64,000 bases of DNA. Source: Leptodontidium sp. MPI-SDFR-AT-0119 (lineage: Eukaryota > Ascomycota > Leotiomycetes > Helotiales > Leptodontidiaceae). A program made the position numbers and the translations under genes. The notes beneath the pieces are model-generated. The model ran no database searches and had not been told where the DNA came from. It saw only the letters and a list, made by a program, of their open reading frames with translations. The stretch is from the NCBI GenBank assembly GCA_020726505.1, contig JAHLEZ010000006.1, forward strand, positions 1,922,001 to 1,986,000, written 5' to 3'. Below, piece by piece: positions 45,983-58,364 of this stretch (positions are counted from its first letter, which is position 1; every line of letters starts with the position of its first letter).

Positions 45983-48799
45983 TTACTCCAAACACTCCAC
46001 TCCTTCCAAAGCTTGCATAGCTCTACTTCCCTCACTCTCAAAGACACTAACCATTCTTTCACACTCACTTCTCAGCTTCTCTTCAGCCATAGCAGCATTG
46101 TGCTGGATCCACTCCTCAACCGTCATTCTCTTCTCTGGACTCGTCAATTCGCCATTCTTGACTTTCTCAGCCGCAGTTCCAAAGAGATCGCCCACGGGAC
46201 CTGGAGCTCTTGGTGATTTCATAAAGATGGTATCAAGGTCGACCGAAGTCCAAGGCTGGTTGCTTTGAAGTCCGACAATGACATTTCTCTTGGAAGGCGA
46301 CATGATTGGCGTTGATTCAGAGAGAGGAATGCGCGTTCTTGACGCGGCCGGGGTGGCTACCTTCTGTGCTAAGGCGGAAGGCTTCGACGACGGAGGACGG
46401 TTTTCTGCATCTGACGACTGGGGACTTTGCGAGGGGGTCAATTCTTTTAAGGGGGGTGTCAATGATCGAACAGGAGAAACAGGCTTGGCTGGAGAAGGCT
46501 CAGCCTGAATGAAAGAAACCTTCTCGATAACCTCCTCTTCAGGAACTTGCCCCTCAGACGGTGGTGCCGGGGTAGATACTTTCCTGGGCCTGCCTCGAGT
46601 CTTTACAGCTTGAGGTTTGGAGGGTTGAGGAGCAGGCTCGTCTTTCTTGATTTCCGGTACACCTTCAGGCATCTCCGGCGCAGGGGAACAGTACGTCTCC
46701 TCGGTGACCGTGACCTCTTCGAAGTGAAGTGTTCTTTTTGCCTTCGCCGACGGGACTGGCACGTCTTCCTCAATCGCCACTGGCTCTGGCATTTTGTGCA
46801 CAATCTCCTCGATATTTCTGCTAGGGCCCTTCTTCCCGCCTTTCCCTTTCTTCATCGTGCTGCCACGTCTTGTCGCCCCACCCCGAACGACTGTAGATTG
46901 ACTTGCTATGCTGGCATCGGTCTCATTTCCGGATTCTTCATTTTGCTCGGGAGCGTCCTCAATGACAGAAGCATTGTGCTCGCTCACAGACATTACAGAG
47001 CCTCTTGTAGCTCTCCCAGGAGCCATCTTTGCAGGTTGACGGGCAGGTGCACGTTGCTTCTTCTGCTGGATGATGGGCGACGAGTGTTGCATGGAGATGC
47101 TGTGCTCAAGCTCGTCTGCAATTTGCTGAGAGGCCGCCTCCTCCTCCGCTAGACGTTCTGCTTCGGCAGCGGCATCAGCAGCCTTCTTCTCAGCAGCTCG
47201 TTGCTTCGCGGAGACCTTGCGAGGCTGCTTTCCTTTCGCGCCTTTTGCTTTGGGGAGTGGCTTTGAATCGACTTCCATTGCTTCGAGTTCTGCATCAATA
47301 GCAGCCTCGTCAATCTCTATTGGGGCCGCATCAAACATGTGATGGTCTGCCTTCGTGATTTTGCTGGCCCTTGCACCTCTCTTAGGAGGAATGATAGCCG
47401 CAGGCTCTCCCTCATCCTCGGTCAATGGTCTCTCGAGATCGGCTTCAAGAGCTTTAATAATCTCATCATCGTCCATGATGGGTGCTCTTGTTGACGCCAC
47501 TGATGCTGTTGAAACTTTACGAGAAGCTCTTCCTTTTCTGCTAGCCGGCTTGGATCGTTCTTGTGGTTGCTCATCGTGATTAATGATCGAATCATCAACA
47601 GCAGTACTTCCTTTCGTGCGAGTCGCTCTTCTTTTCGCTGGTGGGGGTGCAATATCGACCGCAGGAGCAGTCTCTATTTCTTCTTCACTCTTTCGTTTTC
47701 TCCCTCGGGTTGGCTTTGGAGCGACTTCCACATCTACTTTCACGTCGAAGTCGACATCCTCTGGCTCGGGAGCTTCCACAACCTCGACAGGTTCACCCTT
47801 CTTTGCTCTTGTTTTCCTGGCTTTGGTAGCGGGGGCTTTCTTTGCTTTCCCCATCCTCTTCGTCGTGGCGTTCGTTGCTGTTGTCAAAATGCTGTCCTCT
47901 TCTTCGGCCGGCAGATCTTCTGGTGCTTCGGATGCGACTGTAAATGCTGATTGTGTTGACAGTCTGGATGCTTTGGATGTCCTGTCTCGTTTGGACTTCG
48001 CCTTCTTGGGAGCCGGGCTTTTTAGGTGTTCGTTGACAAGAGCGAAGAAAGGGCATTCTGGGGAGCGCTTGAAGTGTTCGTCCCTGCCAAAGTTAACAAG
48101 TGCAAATTGTGGAAAGCGCGACCAAGGAGCTTACATTGGCTTATCCGAGTTTTCCCATCCATCCAGGGCAAGATTACAATATGCGCAGGTAGCCATATCA
48201 TCGTATTCTGGTGTCGGGGTGTACTTCCACCCTGCATCTACCATCTAATTGCACTATTAGCATTGAAAATGACTACATGGGATTCACAACGCACCTGCTT
48301 GACTTTGCACTTCCACCCTTTCTTTCCCTCATGTGGCCATTTGTCCGCGAAAGTAGCTTTTCGAGCAGCGATCATAGTTAAGCTCAAAGGGTATTCCACA
48401 CTCAACACCCCGTCCTGCTTCTCAATTGTCGCTACAATTGCCCACCCGCAGTCTGGAGAGTGCTTCAAATGTTCCGCCAAAGGGTCGTCATCCTCTTCCC
48501 ATCCATCAAGAGATCTGTGGCAGAGGAAACACGCGACATTGTCGGGATTGGTCTGGAGGGGATGATAAAAGAAACCGGCTTTGGCAAGCTAAACGCGTGT
48601 CAGAAAGTTCCACGAAACAAGAGCGTTGCAGACTACTAACCTCGTCGCCAGAGAGAAACTTGTGAGGCCATTTCATGGACTTTCCAGCTTTTGTACTCGC
48701 GTTTGAGGCGCGCCGTTTCGCAATCTGTTGGGTGTTCTGGAATGATGCAAGTCGAGCGTCATATGTGAAGTATTGATCTGCCACATCGCCGATAGCCAT
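45983..48799 (-). CDS. BIR1: Bir1/survivin-like chromosomal passenger protein with two BIR domains
   Basis: Exons 48799-48641, 48588-48295, 48244-48135 and 48083-45983 encode 887 aa; introns are GT-AG and phase-consistent. Two BIR zinc domains are encoded by the first exons. The first is about residues 15-105, with CFLCHRSLDGWEEDDDPLAEH and a further HSPDC. The second is about 130-205, with CAYCNLALDGWENSDKP and then EHFKRSPEC. Both keep the C-x2-C...H...C ligands. The rest is long, disordered and Lys/Pro/Ser-rich (nuclear-localisation-like KKAPATKARKTRAKK) and ends with MTVEEWIQHNAAMAEEKL, a conserved C-terminal segment of fungal Bir1. Bir1 targets Aurora kinase (Ipl1-Sli15) to centromeres, so it and the neighbouring MAD1 act in the same process. 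Yeast Bir1 has 954 aa. Confidence 0.92.
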
Positions 48800-49561
48800 T
48801 TTGTCGCCCACACAGTAGACTGCTTGCTGTATTTAGTGCTGTATTGAAGTCCTTCCGTAATGGCTGTACATTGGTCTGTTTGTTGTGGTGCAAGTCGAAA
48901 GGGAGCTACGCGACGTTTCGTGTTGGGGAGCTCGTTGTTGGGTTCTGAGGGGCGTGATTCGAGATATATCCTGCGGTTAGTAGCAATTGACGCGTCGATG
49001 TACTGAAAATGCTAAAGCAATGGTGTTGGAGTTGTTTGTTCAAGCTTGGGGTGGGCGGAGGTGTTTCTGCCCGTAAACAAAGCTAGTGATTCACCGCTAG
49101 CTAATCGGGAATAGCCTTGATCTTGTTGATTGGTGGAGGGTGGGCAGGGCCGGCCTTGGCCTTCTCCCCTCGGTTGTACTTGAGAACTTTAGACCAAATC
49201 TTCCTCTTCCATTCCTTTATTATAACCGTCAGCTACTTGTTCATCCATCCCCACGAGTATCCATATGTATCGAGATCATTTCGTTATTATAGTCCCCTCA
49301 GAACGCCACCAAAGTGAGCGATATCACGAGTCAATTACTGTTTATTGAGACTGTGTTATGTTGATTGTAGTCACAATTGAGGGCCAGAAATATATAAGCG
49401 TATATCAAAATTTTGACATAATGCCTATCTATGCATTGAATAATGATGCAGAACAGAATACCCTCCGCTTCTTCCAACCCACCAACGCTCATCATCAAAG
49501 CTTTCCAAGATCCATGCAACACTTTCAGACAACGAATATCTACATCTGAAAAAGGACTCCT
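48800..49561. other. Intergenic region
   Basis: BIR1 promoter on the left side, and the 3' flank of the DUF4360 gene on the right. AT-rich around 49200-49560; no supported gene. Confidence 0.5.
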
Positions 49562-50399
49562 CTACTCCTTTGGTGGCGTGCCTATATTTATGTTAGTGCT
49601 GTATTTGAGTTTTATTGCCTGTCGTAACTTACACTTCTGCCATTGGACTCCGACAACGTAAGTAACCTTTCCATCAATGGAATCCTGGGTCAATAGACCA
49701 CTGGCACCAGATTTCGTGCTAGTCAGCCGAACCTGGGAGTTGATGTTCAAGGGTAGCGCAGCTCCACAGGGCGACCAGATAGTAGAGGTGAATGGGATTT
49801 GATCAGAGATCGCGTAATCGCCATTGGTAGGTCCCTTGAAATTGGTTGAGATTGATGCTTGAGCGGACGCTATGCTTTTTGTCAGTTCTTGTTGTCAGTC
49901 ATGTTATCAGAAAGGAGGCTTGAAGTACATCCAGAGAAGTAATAAGTTGCCTGTTGAACACCATTGATACCAGCTTGGAGATCGGCATAGCCACGGAACT
50001 CGGTGCTCAGAACACTGTATTGGAATCCGGATGGGTATTGCAGGTTAATGTTGAGTTGGCAGTTCTTCCGGTTTTCTGTAACGGGAACACCAGTTCCAAT
50101 AGATGCAACCATCGAGTCAAAGATGAGAGTGAAGCTACAGTCTGATTAGCCATATCCTTTACCTTCAGATAAGGTACCTACGTTGAGCGATCTGCCGAGA
50201 TGAACGATCCTACTGTGCCTTGCGGGCATCCAGTTCCACCGTAGGAAATGGAGTTGATCGTCACTTGAGTTGGATTTGGGCCAATGGCTGTGGTGGTTGC
50301 TGCAGCACCGCCCAAAGTCACACCCAAGATTGGTCCATCGGCGACTGGAGCTGCAAAAGCCGCGGTGGCCAAAGTAAGTAGGGAGATAATGGCAAGCAT
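49562..50399 (-). CDS. DUF4360 secreted protein
   Basis: Exons 50399-50182, 50134-49929, 49869-49633 and 49581-49562 encode 226 aa, with all phases consistent. The last intron has GTAAGT and a perfect CACTAAC branch before TATAG; its tiny exon adds TPPKE. The signal peptide is MLAIISLLTLATAAFAAPVA. Family marks are INSISYGGTGCPQGTVG, FDSMVASIGTGVPVTENRKN followed by CQLN, and LSTEFRGYADL. TSTIWSPCGAALPLNINSQV and VGVQWQKC follow near the end. The four conserved cysteines (GCPQ, NCQ, PCG and KC) probably form two disulfides. DUF4360 proteins are small extracellular fungal and bacterial proteins of unknown function. Expression is probably strong: a good TATA box lies about 110 nt upstream. Confidence 0.9.
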
Positions 50400-50507
50400 A
50401 TTGGCGAGTTTGTGTGCGTTAGCGAGTACTTTGATTACTGAAGATCGAAAGCTGCGAAGAGATTTGTGGATGGTGAAGTGAAACAGGATCCTTGGGTTCG
50501 ACGATCC

Positions 50508-50516
50508 CTTTATATA
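50508..50516 (-). promoter_or_regulatory. TATA box of the DUF4360 gene
   Basis: ATATATAAAGGG on the minus strand about 110 nt upstream of the ATG at 50399. A very similar TATAAAGG lies upstream of the secreted peptide gene at 61.4 kb. Confidence 0.55.
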
Positions 50517-53492
50517 TGCATTTCTTGAACCTAGTAGTGGTCTGCAGTAGGAAGACGGATGATTGCCACCCGTGTCAATAGTGCCATTCATGAGATGTTT
50601 CCCTTGAGTTGCTGTGGTATTGTTTGCCCGAAATTGTGCCTCAATCCATGTTCACCTCCGCATTTCCTACGGAAAGGTAAGCTGCTCGTTGCCCCGCATC
50701 AATATGGAGAACGCCTCAATGGCAGGAGATGTATGGCCTGACAAGTCCAATACGAGATATCAAGGCCTTGAGATGCATCGGATAAAGATACGCGAGGCAT
50801 GGAGACACCGTTAGGGGTGAAGATTGGACGATATGGAGCTGAGATAGTTCCAAGACTGAGAGTTCCAGCCCTCCGAGCCCCCAACAGTTGAGGCATTCAA
50901 CGCAGAAAAAACGTGGCTCGTGGGGTGCTTGTGACAAAGGGTTATATGGAATATATAGTGCAGTATATTGAAACTGTTCTATGTATAGAATTAGAGTAAG
51001 CTTATAAAATGGTGTCGAGGAACGAACCAATCGCAGCCAGATCCAGAACGGCAGGCTCTATATTGTACATCCGCAAACATTCTTGTTGAGACGAACAAGA
51101 TCGGAGGCTTCAGGGTCAATCTGATCATTGGGAAGTGTCCCATCGAATCCAACTGTTGGTGTCATGCGCAGTTCGTACGAGAATTTCTCCATTCTCAAAT
51201 CAGAACCCCGTGATTCAACTTCTGTGGTCAGTCAAGTGATCCAGCTCCACATCATCAATTCCGGTCGGAGTACATGGTTCCAGCCACCAAACAAGGTGTT
51301 TGTGGCTTGATTAGAGATTGACACCCTTGCCGTGAATAACGGTTTCGGGTTGGGACCTCGCCGAAAGGAGATGTTGATGAGATCTCGTCGATCAAAACAG
51401 ATTGCCGAGTCGCCTCAACTTTTCTCTGGTATTTCAGCTATGTCTATTTGTTAGCTATTTTTCGTGAAGAACACATCTTGAGTATTGAGGGAAAGTACTT
51501 TAGAGAAATGCTCGGCGCATCATCAGGTGGATGCACAGTGCGGTGCAGGCTCACGGATGGGTGTGCTTGTTCAACCAAAAGAGACTTGGTACCTGTGTTT
51601 AGGCACGACTGTATGCTACAAGGTCGAAGACATTGATTGCCTGCATAAGGCGAGGCTTAAACAGATAGCATGTTTGTAAAGCTTCATGGGATGTCGTCTG
51701 GGATGAATTAAGGTTGGTGCAGACGCAGGCGGAAGGTCTGGAGTCGTGCTCGTTTGTGGGGAACCAGGAGGCAGGGGAATGGACAGGGGCACATTAAGCG
51801 CCTCTTCTCTGCAACGACAATCTCCCGGCAATTTATATAAATATTTGCCTAAGCTTCGCCGCCACCTGGCCAAACACGAAAGTTGTGCTGAGCTGGTTGT
51901 GACGGTAGGGTCGTTAATATGCCAATCCTGGTTCCAGCAGAGGAAACTTCCAGATACCATGAGCAGCCAGTCCATCCAGGTGGGGAAGAGAAGCTTGACG
52001 GGTCGGGATGAATGCCATGTTCAGCCTACAATCTATATCTCAGAGCTAGAGTTCTATTTAAAGAACATCGTCTCGCCTTCAATGCTCCGAGTCGATTCAC
52101 TGCCGGCATGAGGAACCACTCCGTGTTGATCACCTGCATTCAAGCCAGCGATTTCAGATCGTGGGATTGCCTAAAGACTACACCGTCAAGATATTCCAAG
52201 CGGAAGTCACCCAGCAACACAACAGTAGGTCACGCAATCGATCGAGACTCGGAAAGTCCGATTCAACAAGATGTAATCAGATGATTGATAAGTGCGTTCT
52301 TTTGCTCTGGTTGTTCTATTCTTGGCAAAGCTCTCTTCTTGGCCTGGAGCCATTCCCGAATCTACATTGAGGACTTGCTAGAAGATAACCGAGAGTTTTA
52401 AGTGCTGGATATACGACATCGGCGACTCATGATCGTGAGGTATCGGAGTGATTCCATGATCGGTAGGACATCTGCCGGTCCGTCGCTCCGATTTCGCCCT
52501 TGAAAAGTCTCACTCTAGGACAAACTAGTCCTCCAGTGTATATTTCAGGTATAAGACAAGCTTTAAGCCGAGCATTGCCAAGTCTGATCAAAGTAGAGCA
52601 AACGAGCTTTTGTATTGGTCAAGTGTGGAATAGACCTCCACACACCAAATGAGGGCAGAATACTACAGTACTTGGTTTTCGAAACTTCCCAAGCATTAGA
52701 GCTGCATTCCAAATACCTATTATTGAATCCCATGGAAAAGTGTGCCGCTCATATTTTAATCAAGCAGACCTTTGTTTACATTTTTCATGGCTAGCCGAAT
52801 GCCACGATTCGGCACTCGGAAGCCAAGATTTCTTAAATATCGATACAATGCTGACTTGGAACTCGATTTTGTATCTTTGAAATTTGTGAAGGATAAAAAT
52901 AGAAGCCTTGATGCAGAGGAGCCCTCGGTAATTCCGGCTGATCGGGTCGAGGTAGTGCCCCGAGCTCGCTTCGCTTAGACTGGGATAATAACAGCCTCGA
53001 AATGCAGCGGTGTCGATATTAAGAGAACGAAAGCCAGGGTGACCATCACGTGGCTATGGACTTTTTGGTTCTGACGAAGAGCTCAATCTCTATGACTGTG
53101 GTATGCATCCCAGTACTGAATAAACAAATCAGTCGGAAGCAAGCACGAAGTTACCGAAAAGTTTCAACTATTAATTTTCCTAAAAATGAAAATTTAGATT
53201 CTCAAGGCTGGAGATTTGCAAATAACCTCCTTAAATGAAGACAATGATCACAGGGAGTAGATATTTCAGTTGTTCATTAGCAAGACATCTACATCTATGT
53301 CGCAACCCCACAAAAGTTCGCTCGATTCAACGCCATGTGCCAATGGATCAAATCTCAACTGTCAATTTCTAAGGCGTCCTGTGTTTGCAACACAATTAAA
53401 GAATTCCAATTACACATATCGTAACTTCCCAGTGATGTCCTACAGATTCTCAAATCCTACTAGGATTCCAGCAATCCTTTCCAGCTCCAAAT
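50517..53492. other. About 3 kb intergenic region
   Basis: No gene supported. A minus-strand stretch at about 51430-51070 has coding-like fragments (KFSYELRMTPTVGFDGTLPN and, in another frame, RDLINISFRRGPNPKP) and may be a decayed gene of unknown family. A plus-strand frame at 51485-51679 has six Cys but no signal peptide. Sequence from 52700 to 53450 is AT-richer. Confidence 0.45.
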
Positions 53493-54044
53493 CTACCACC
53501 CCTCTTTCTTAGCGTACCCCTCCGCAGCCTCAATTCCCTTCTGCTCGATCTTACTCTCAAACCCACCTGATCCACCGCCCATACCTCCAGAGCTCCCAAA
53601 TCCACTCGAAGAGTTGGAATTCTCCTTGTCATTGCTGCTGCCTCCATATCCTCCTCCATTAGAGCTCGAGTTCGAGTTGGAATTGCCCGATCTCTCATTG
53701 TCATCGTTACTTCCTCCGTACCCTCCACTGCCCGAGTTCGAGTTCGAATTGGAGTTGGAATTGGAATCAGAAGAGCTATATGATCCTCCACTCTTATCAT
53801 TGTCATGGCCGTTGTTGCTACTTCCATACCCCCCACCACTCGAGTTCGAGTTGGAATCACCGTTGGAATCCGAGTTGGAAGAACCGTAGCTATCACCATT
53901 CGAGTTCGAGGAATCACTTCCGCCATATCCGCCGCTGTTGGAAGAGGTATTGTCGTTGTTGGAGTCGGAGCTTCCGTAGCTGCTTTGTTGGTTGGAGCTT
54001 CGCTCGTTGTCATTGTCGTTGTTGTTGTCGCTTGAGCCGAACAT
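53493..54044 (-). CDS. Ser/Asn/Gly-rich low-complexity protein
   Basis: A single exon of 183 aa starting MFGSSDNNNDNDNERSS; the ATG at 54044 is chosen because it lies about 150 nt downstream of a TATATATA box and starts the low-complexity part. The body is made of imperfect repeats of the types SSNSDSNGDSNS and GGYGGS and is predicted fully disordered. The only ordered-looking part is the C-terminus, FESKIEQKGIEAAEGYAKKE, a short amphipathic helix. There is no signal peptide or membrane segment. I recognise no named family; stress- or conidiation-associated small hydrophilic proteins have similar composition. The same DNA is open on several frames of both strands because the codon repeat is regular, so a wrong-frame call is possible, but the promoter and the non-repetitive ending favour this one. 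Confidence 0.65.
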   Translation of the reverse strand: MFGSSDNNNDNDNERSSNQQSSYGSSDSNNDNTSSNSGGYGGSDSSNSNGDSYGSSNSDSNGDSNSNSSGGGYGSSNNGHDNDKSGGSYSSSDSNSNSNSNSNSGSGGYGGSNDDNERSGNSNSNSSSNGGGYGGSSNDKENSNSSSGFGSSGGMGGGSGGFESKIEQKGIEAAEGYAKKEGW

Positions 54045-54197
54045 GGTTGCGGTTGGATTGATCGGGGTGGGAGTGTGATGAGGGGGGGTAATTGTGTGTA
54101 AGGTGGGTGGAGTATGGATCTGTGATAGATAGATTGATGGAAGGATGGATGTTTGAATGATGAGAAGGAAAGAAACACACATCGAAGAAATGTGGCC

Positions 54198-54205
54198 TAT
54201 ATATA
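54198..54205 (-). promoter_or_regulatory. TATA box of the Ser/Asn/Gly-rich protein gene
   Basis: TATATATA about 155 nt upstream of the ATG at 54044 on the minus strand. Confidence 0.45.
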
Positions 54206-55465
54206 CATTGTCACAGTCTCAGTATCATGGAATTGTCAACACCATCTCATCAAGCACGAAATACTCGCTCTCTCGCTCTAACTCATCATCGTCAGAACCG
54301 AGCACCTCGTCATCCCCTCCCACCCAAGAACTTCTACATCCCGTCCCAACCGGCACTTTGCTCGCCACCCACCCCTTCCCCCTGAAAATATCTTCGACAT
54401 TCCCTCGGACGAACTCCCAATTCCAGCACACCAACCTCCAAAATCAAGCCCATCGTATCCACAAACCTGATTCCGCATCCCAAAACACACTCTCGCACTC
54501 CTCCCAGATCCAAAATCAAGTTCCAACCCAAATCGTCAATCTACATTCGGCACTTCACCCGGCGGCGTATGCAGTGGGGGGTTACAGTACTCGGTAAGGT
54601 AGTAAGCAACACGCCACCGTCTCCCATACTCACCCCGCCATCGCCATCACTACTTTATCACCGTCTTATCTACAGACAAGTTATAGCCTACAAACCTGCA
54701 AGCTTGAGAACAGAACCCCGTAATATAGCCACTGATATAGTGATAAATACCCGAATACTTGAAAAGGGGGAGCTTTGCATATGCATGCCTGCATGAACCA
54801 TGGAATCGAGCAGGGGGGTAAATGACGTACAGGACAGTAACAGGACATCAACAATCCTCCTGAGTGCAAATCAAGCAGAACCCTCAAAAACAAATAGACG
54901 ATAAGATCCCAACTTAGGATTCAATCCGCAAAGCTTGCATAGAAGTCATGTGAATAAAAGCGAGCACCTTGAGATTGGCAATGTTATGGAGAGGCGCGAA
55001 TAGAATAGGGCATAACAGCAAAGAAGTGATAAGGAAAAATATCAGACGAATCAATCAATGTAAAACTCAGAAAGGTAGGGCGAGGGATATCAACACAATC
55101 GGAGAAAAGCCAGTTTTCTTGGCTATAAAACCAAGCTTTATGGCGTGGAGACCCTGAATCCACCAATATCCTCTCGGGTCCTCATGTGGATGGGTGTGGG
55201 GGTTGTTCGGGATGTTGTACCAATTTCGCCACATGAGATAGTGCCCAGAAGTGACTTTGCAAGGGAAAGAAGACAGAGCAAACCTGATGTAGAGCTCAGG
55301 ACTTGGGAACAAAGGGATAGTGGTTAAAACAATACAAGGTATTGTGCTGTACAGAAGAATTACACAATCGTCGTCACCATCACCATCCCTCCTCTCTTGT
55401 CTGCATGCAGTCTCGCTCTATCCCATCGAATTACCAACACTTCCCCGTCCTAGCATTACACGCCC
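54206..55465. other. Intergenic region
   Basis: Open frames near 54225-54597 on both strands lack domains. Nothing further supported. Confidence 0.45.
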
Positions 55466-58364
55466 TTATCGCGCTTCGTATTTACCACTAACCAACTTCT
55501 TGTGCATCCCAATATCAGTCCATGTCCCCAACGGCGTGGGAGGCAGTCCTGGGCTAGTTGCATCGGCAAATGGATCGTCATTCTCCTCCCTGCCTTTGCC
55601 TTTGCTTTGCTCGAACTTAGAAATGCTGATTCCGCTGCCGATCAGCGAGCTCGAGGGATTGTTTATCTCCCAGCGGGCTTCGACGTGTCCGGGTTCTGGC
55701 ATGGCACCTTCTGTACCGGAAACCCGGCAGATGATTTTGTGCCAGTCTTGCGAGAGAGTAACATCGCCGAGTCGCCAGTAAACAAGAGATTTCTCCTTCA
55801 GGTGTGTGCCCGTGGGCTTGGTTTGGCATGATGTAGCCCGTGCACCTTGGTACATGCCAACAAGAACAAGGTTGTTGAATGCTACAGGTTCCAAGCTGAA
55901 AGCTGGATTTAAGCTGTATTCTATGACGAGCCCTAACTTATCTCCTTGCGGCTTCCAAGCTTGCCTCAGGAGAAGTGGTCCTTGAGTGGCCATAGTTGCT
56001 TCATCGACATGGACTCGATATGTGAAAGCAACAGCGGCTTTTGACGAGAGAGGCGAAAGATCAATGGTAAACTCGTCAGGTTTCTGTTCGGAGACGGGAT
56101 GAATGAAAGTCCGATTAGGTCCAATGGCTTCCATACTTGGGAAGTTGTTGATCCTGATTGTCTCGTTATTACCTGTTACAAAGTCAGCATTTTCTCGCAA
56201 GGTCAACGTTAGGGTAGCTTACTGGAGAAAGACAAATCATCCGCTTCTCTGTTGTGAACCAAAGCAATCTCTCCATTGATTTTCGAAGTTTTGACAATCC
56301 CATTCTCGAAGGTCACGCTCACGGTCTCGATGATGGAAGCGTGTAACCCAATCGCGTGAGTTTCTGTGTGCTTGACCAAGGCATGGTTTGTCAAAGAATG
56401 CCCAGAACGAATTGAGGTTGTATCCGAAGCAGTTGGAGGAGCGGTATGCTCGCCAGACGACAATGCTGCAAGAGCAGCAGCCCTTCCAGGGGCAATGCCG
56501 GGAGATGGAGGATATTGATTGTCAGGGCTAGCTACGTCGAGAGAAGGCATCGGAGGCACGAAAATAGTGTTTCGAACGTCTCGCCGACCCCTTACGGTTC
56601 CAGCCTTGCGACTTGGGGTCGTGGAGGACCTCAATGTATTGGCAACACTGGACAAGGCCGCTTGAGCATCAGCATCCTGTTCTGGGATTGGCTCTTTTCG
56701 AATGTCGAGCTTAAACTGTGGTTGTTCTCCCTCCACTGCCGCATCTTGCTGTGCTTGAGAGATTGGGTCGTTCATAGGTGCTGGGACAGAGAAACCCTCC
56801 GCATCTCTCTGTGTCTCGGCAGCAGCCTTCAGATGAGACGGAGGAGGACCTGGTGGCGGCTGAACATCCGACAGATCTGGCAGGTTTGAGGCTGGAGTAC
56901 CATTTGTTGCACGTGAAGTTGACGGCCCATCAAAGTTAGATGCGATGAAATTGATTGAATCAGGGTCGTTGTCATGCGTGTGTCCATTGGTTTGCGAGGT
57001 TGGACTGAGTGCTGGGGGCGATTCGGCTAGTGATGAAAGTCGGTTATCAGGTGCTGGTGACTCTCGTAGGTTGTTGGATGATGCTCGGGGAGATGGACTT
57101 GGTCTACCATCTCTACTTGCTGTATTTCTTCCTCCAAACGGCATAAATCCTTTATTTGGCGAAGGTGCACGCCCAAAGCCACCGTGTATACTTTGACGAC
57201 GTCGCCCAAGCATGGTACCAAAACGGCTCTTTAATTTTGACTCTAGAATGAAGTCAGTACGAATAACTCTCGGCACAGGCCAGAATAAGCTCCAAGACAC
57301 CAGACACTAGCGGAAACCAAGATAATCTTACCTTGCTCCCGCTTCTCGGAATGCTCGCTCTGATTATCCGTATGCGTAGATGCGGGGGTTGGTGGAGCAG
57401 GCATAGAGATATTCCCAGCACTGGTGCTGCCAGCAATTGACGACTGTCTTGTTGTTGACCTCCTCTCCATGGCAGGCTTTCCCCCCATGCCAGCAGCTTG
57501 CGACCAATTTTGAATCTCTTGAGCCGTTTCCACCTCCAGTAACAGTCCCAAGGTACTCTCCACAACTCTTTGGTTCCTATTTATATTGTCCATTTCGAGG
57601 GTTTGGTATTGTGTAAGGACGTCTCGGAGGTGGTTCAGACGCCTTTCGTCCAGTATCTGTAGAGTCTCGAATATGAAAGGTGCTTGGCCATCCCAGGAGC
57701 TGGTGGCTGACTGAAGTCGTGATTGAGCAAAGTCCACCTTCTGGGCACTGGCTTTCCCTCCCTTCTTGCTCAGTTTGTCGGATCTGTCCTGTGCATCTTC
57801 TAGCTCCTTGGCGATGGCAGCCAAATTCCCTTGTTGGGTGGACATTGCGGACATCTCCTTACTGGTTGAAGTAAAGTTTCGCAGAGGTTGCTCGATATCT
57901 TTGTCTATCCGGTCTGCCAGTAGGGTATGCGACTTCGCCATTTCGGTCGCCGATTCAACGATTTTCTTCCATGGTGCATCAAATATCCTTCATCAACCGT
58001 CAGCGGGCGTCCAGGTCTCTAATCCAACGTACATACCCCAGGTCCTTCTCCAATTCTGCCAATGGTCGAACAGCAAGCTTTTTGAGACCTGCGACGTATG
58101 CTTCCTCGACCTTCCGGCGTTCCTGGACATATGTGAATAAATCGTCCCTCAATTTCCCCTTCAAGGCGGCATACCTGGAGCCATCCGGCAATCTCTGAAT
58201 TGATCTTTCCAATCTTCTTCACGCGTTCTGCAAGCTTCGAATTTGCAGATCCTGGGGATAGCCGCCCCTATTGTTCTATTAGCAAGGGCGCAAAGCGTTG
58301 AGCTGGACCGCTGTGCGCTGCTTACCAGGGCCGTTGGATACTCTGTGCGAGACAAAGCGTCCAT
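55466..58364 (-). CDS. SYP1: Endocytic muniscin Syp1 (F-BAR plus mu-homology domain)
   Basis: Six exons: 58364-58326, 58267-58175, 58122-58037, 57987-57332, 57242-56223 and 56172-55466, for 866 aa (yeast Syp1 has 870). All junctions are GT-AG and phase-consistent. The F-BAR part (about 1-270) has LAERVKKIGKINSEIAGWL, ERRKVEEAYVAGLKKL and a coiled coil that includes KSHTLLADRIDKDIEQPLR. A basic, Ser/Pro-rich linker with GTMLGRRRQSIHGGFGRAPS follows; it is the region that in Syp1 binds lipids and partners. The C-terminal mu-homology domain (about 600-866) includes ALVKHTETHAIGLHASIIE and ARWEINNPSSSLIGSGISIS. Syp1 arrives early at clathrin-coated pits, bends membrane and binds Ede1 and cargo at the plasma membrane; it also affects septins. 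The gene lies head to head with the CSK1-like kinase. Confidence 0.92.

Noticed and set aside
46547..47152. 201-codon plus-strand Arg/Leu-rich frame and 47583-48248 frame
   Set aside because: Antisense to BIR1, whose BIR domains and splice sites are clear.
53450..54178. 242-codon minus-strand Thr/Arg/Ile-rich frame
   Set aside because: Alternative phase of the Ser/Asn/Gly repeat; lacks the TATA-spaced start and the unique C-terminal helix.
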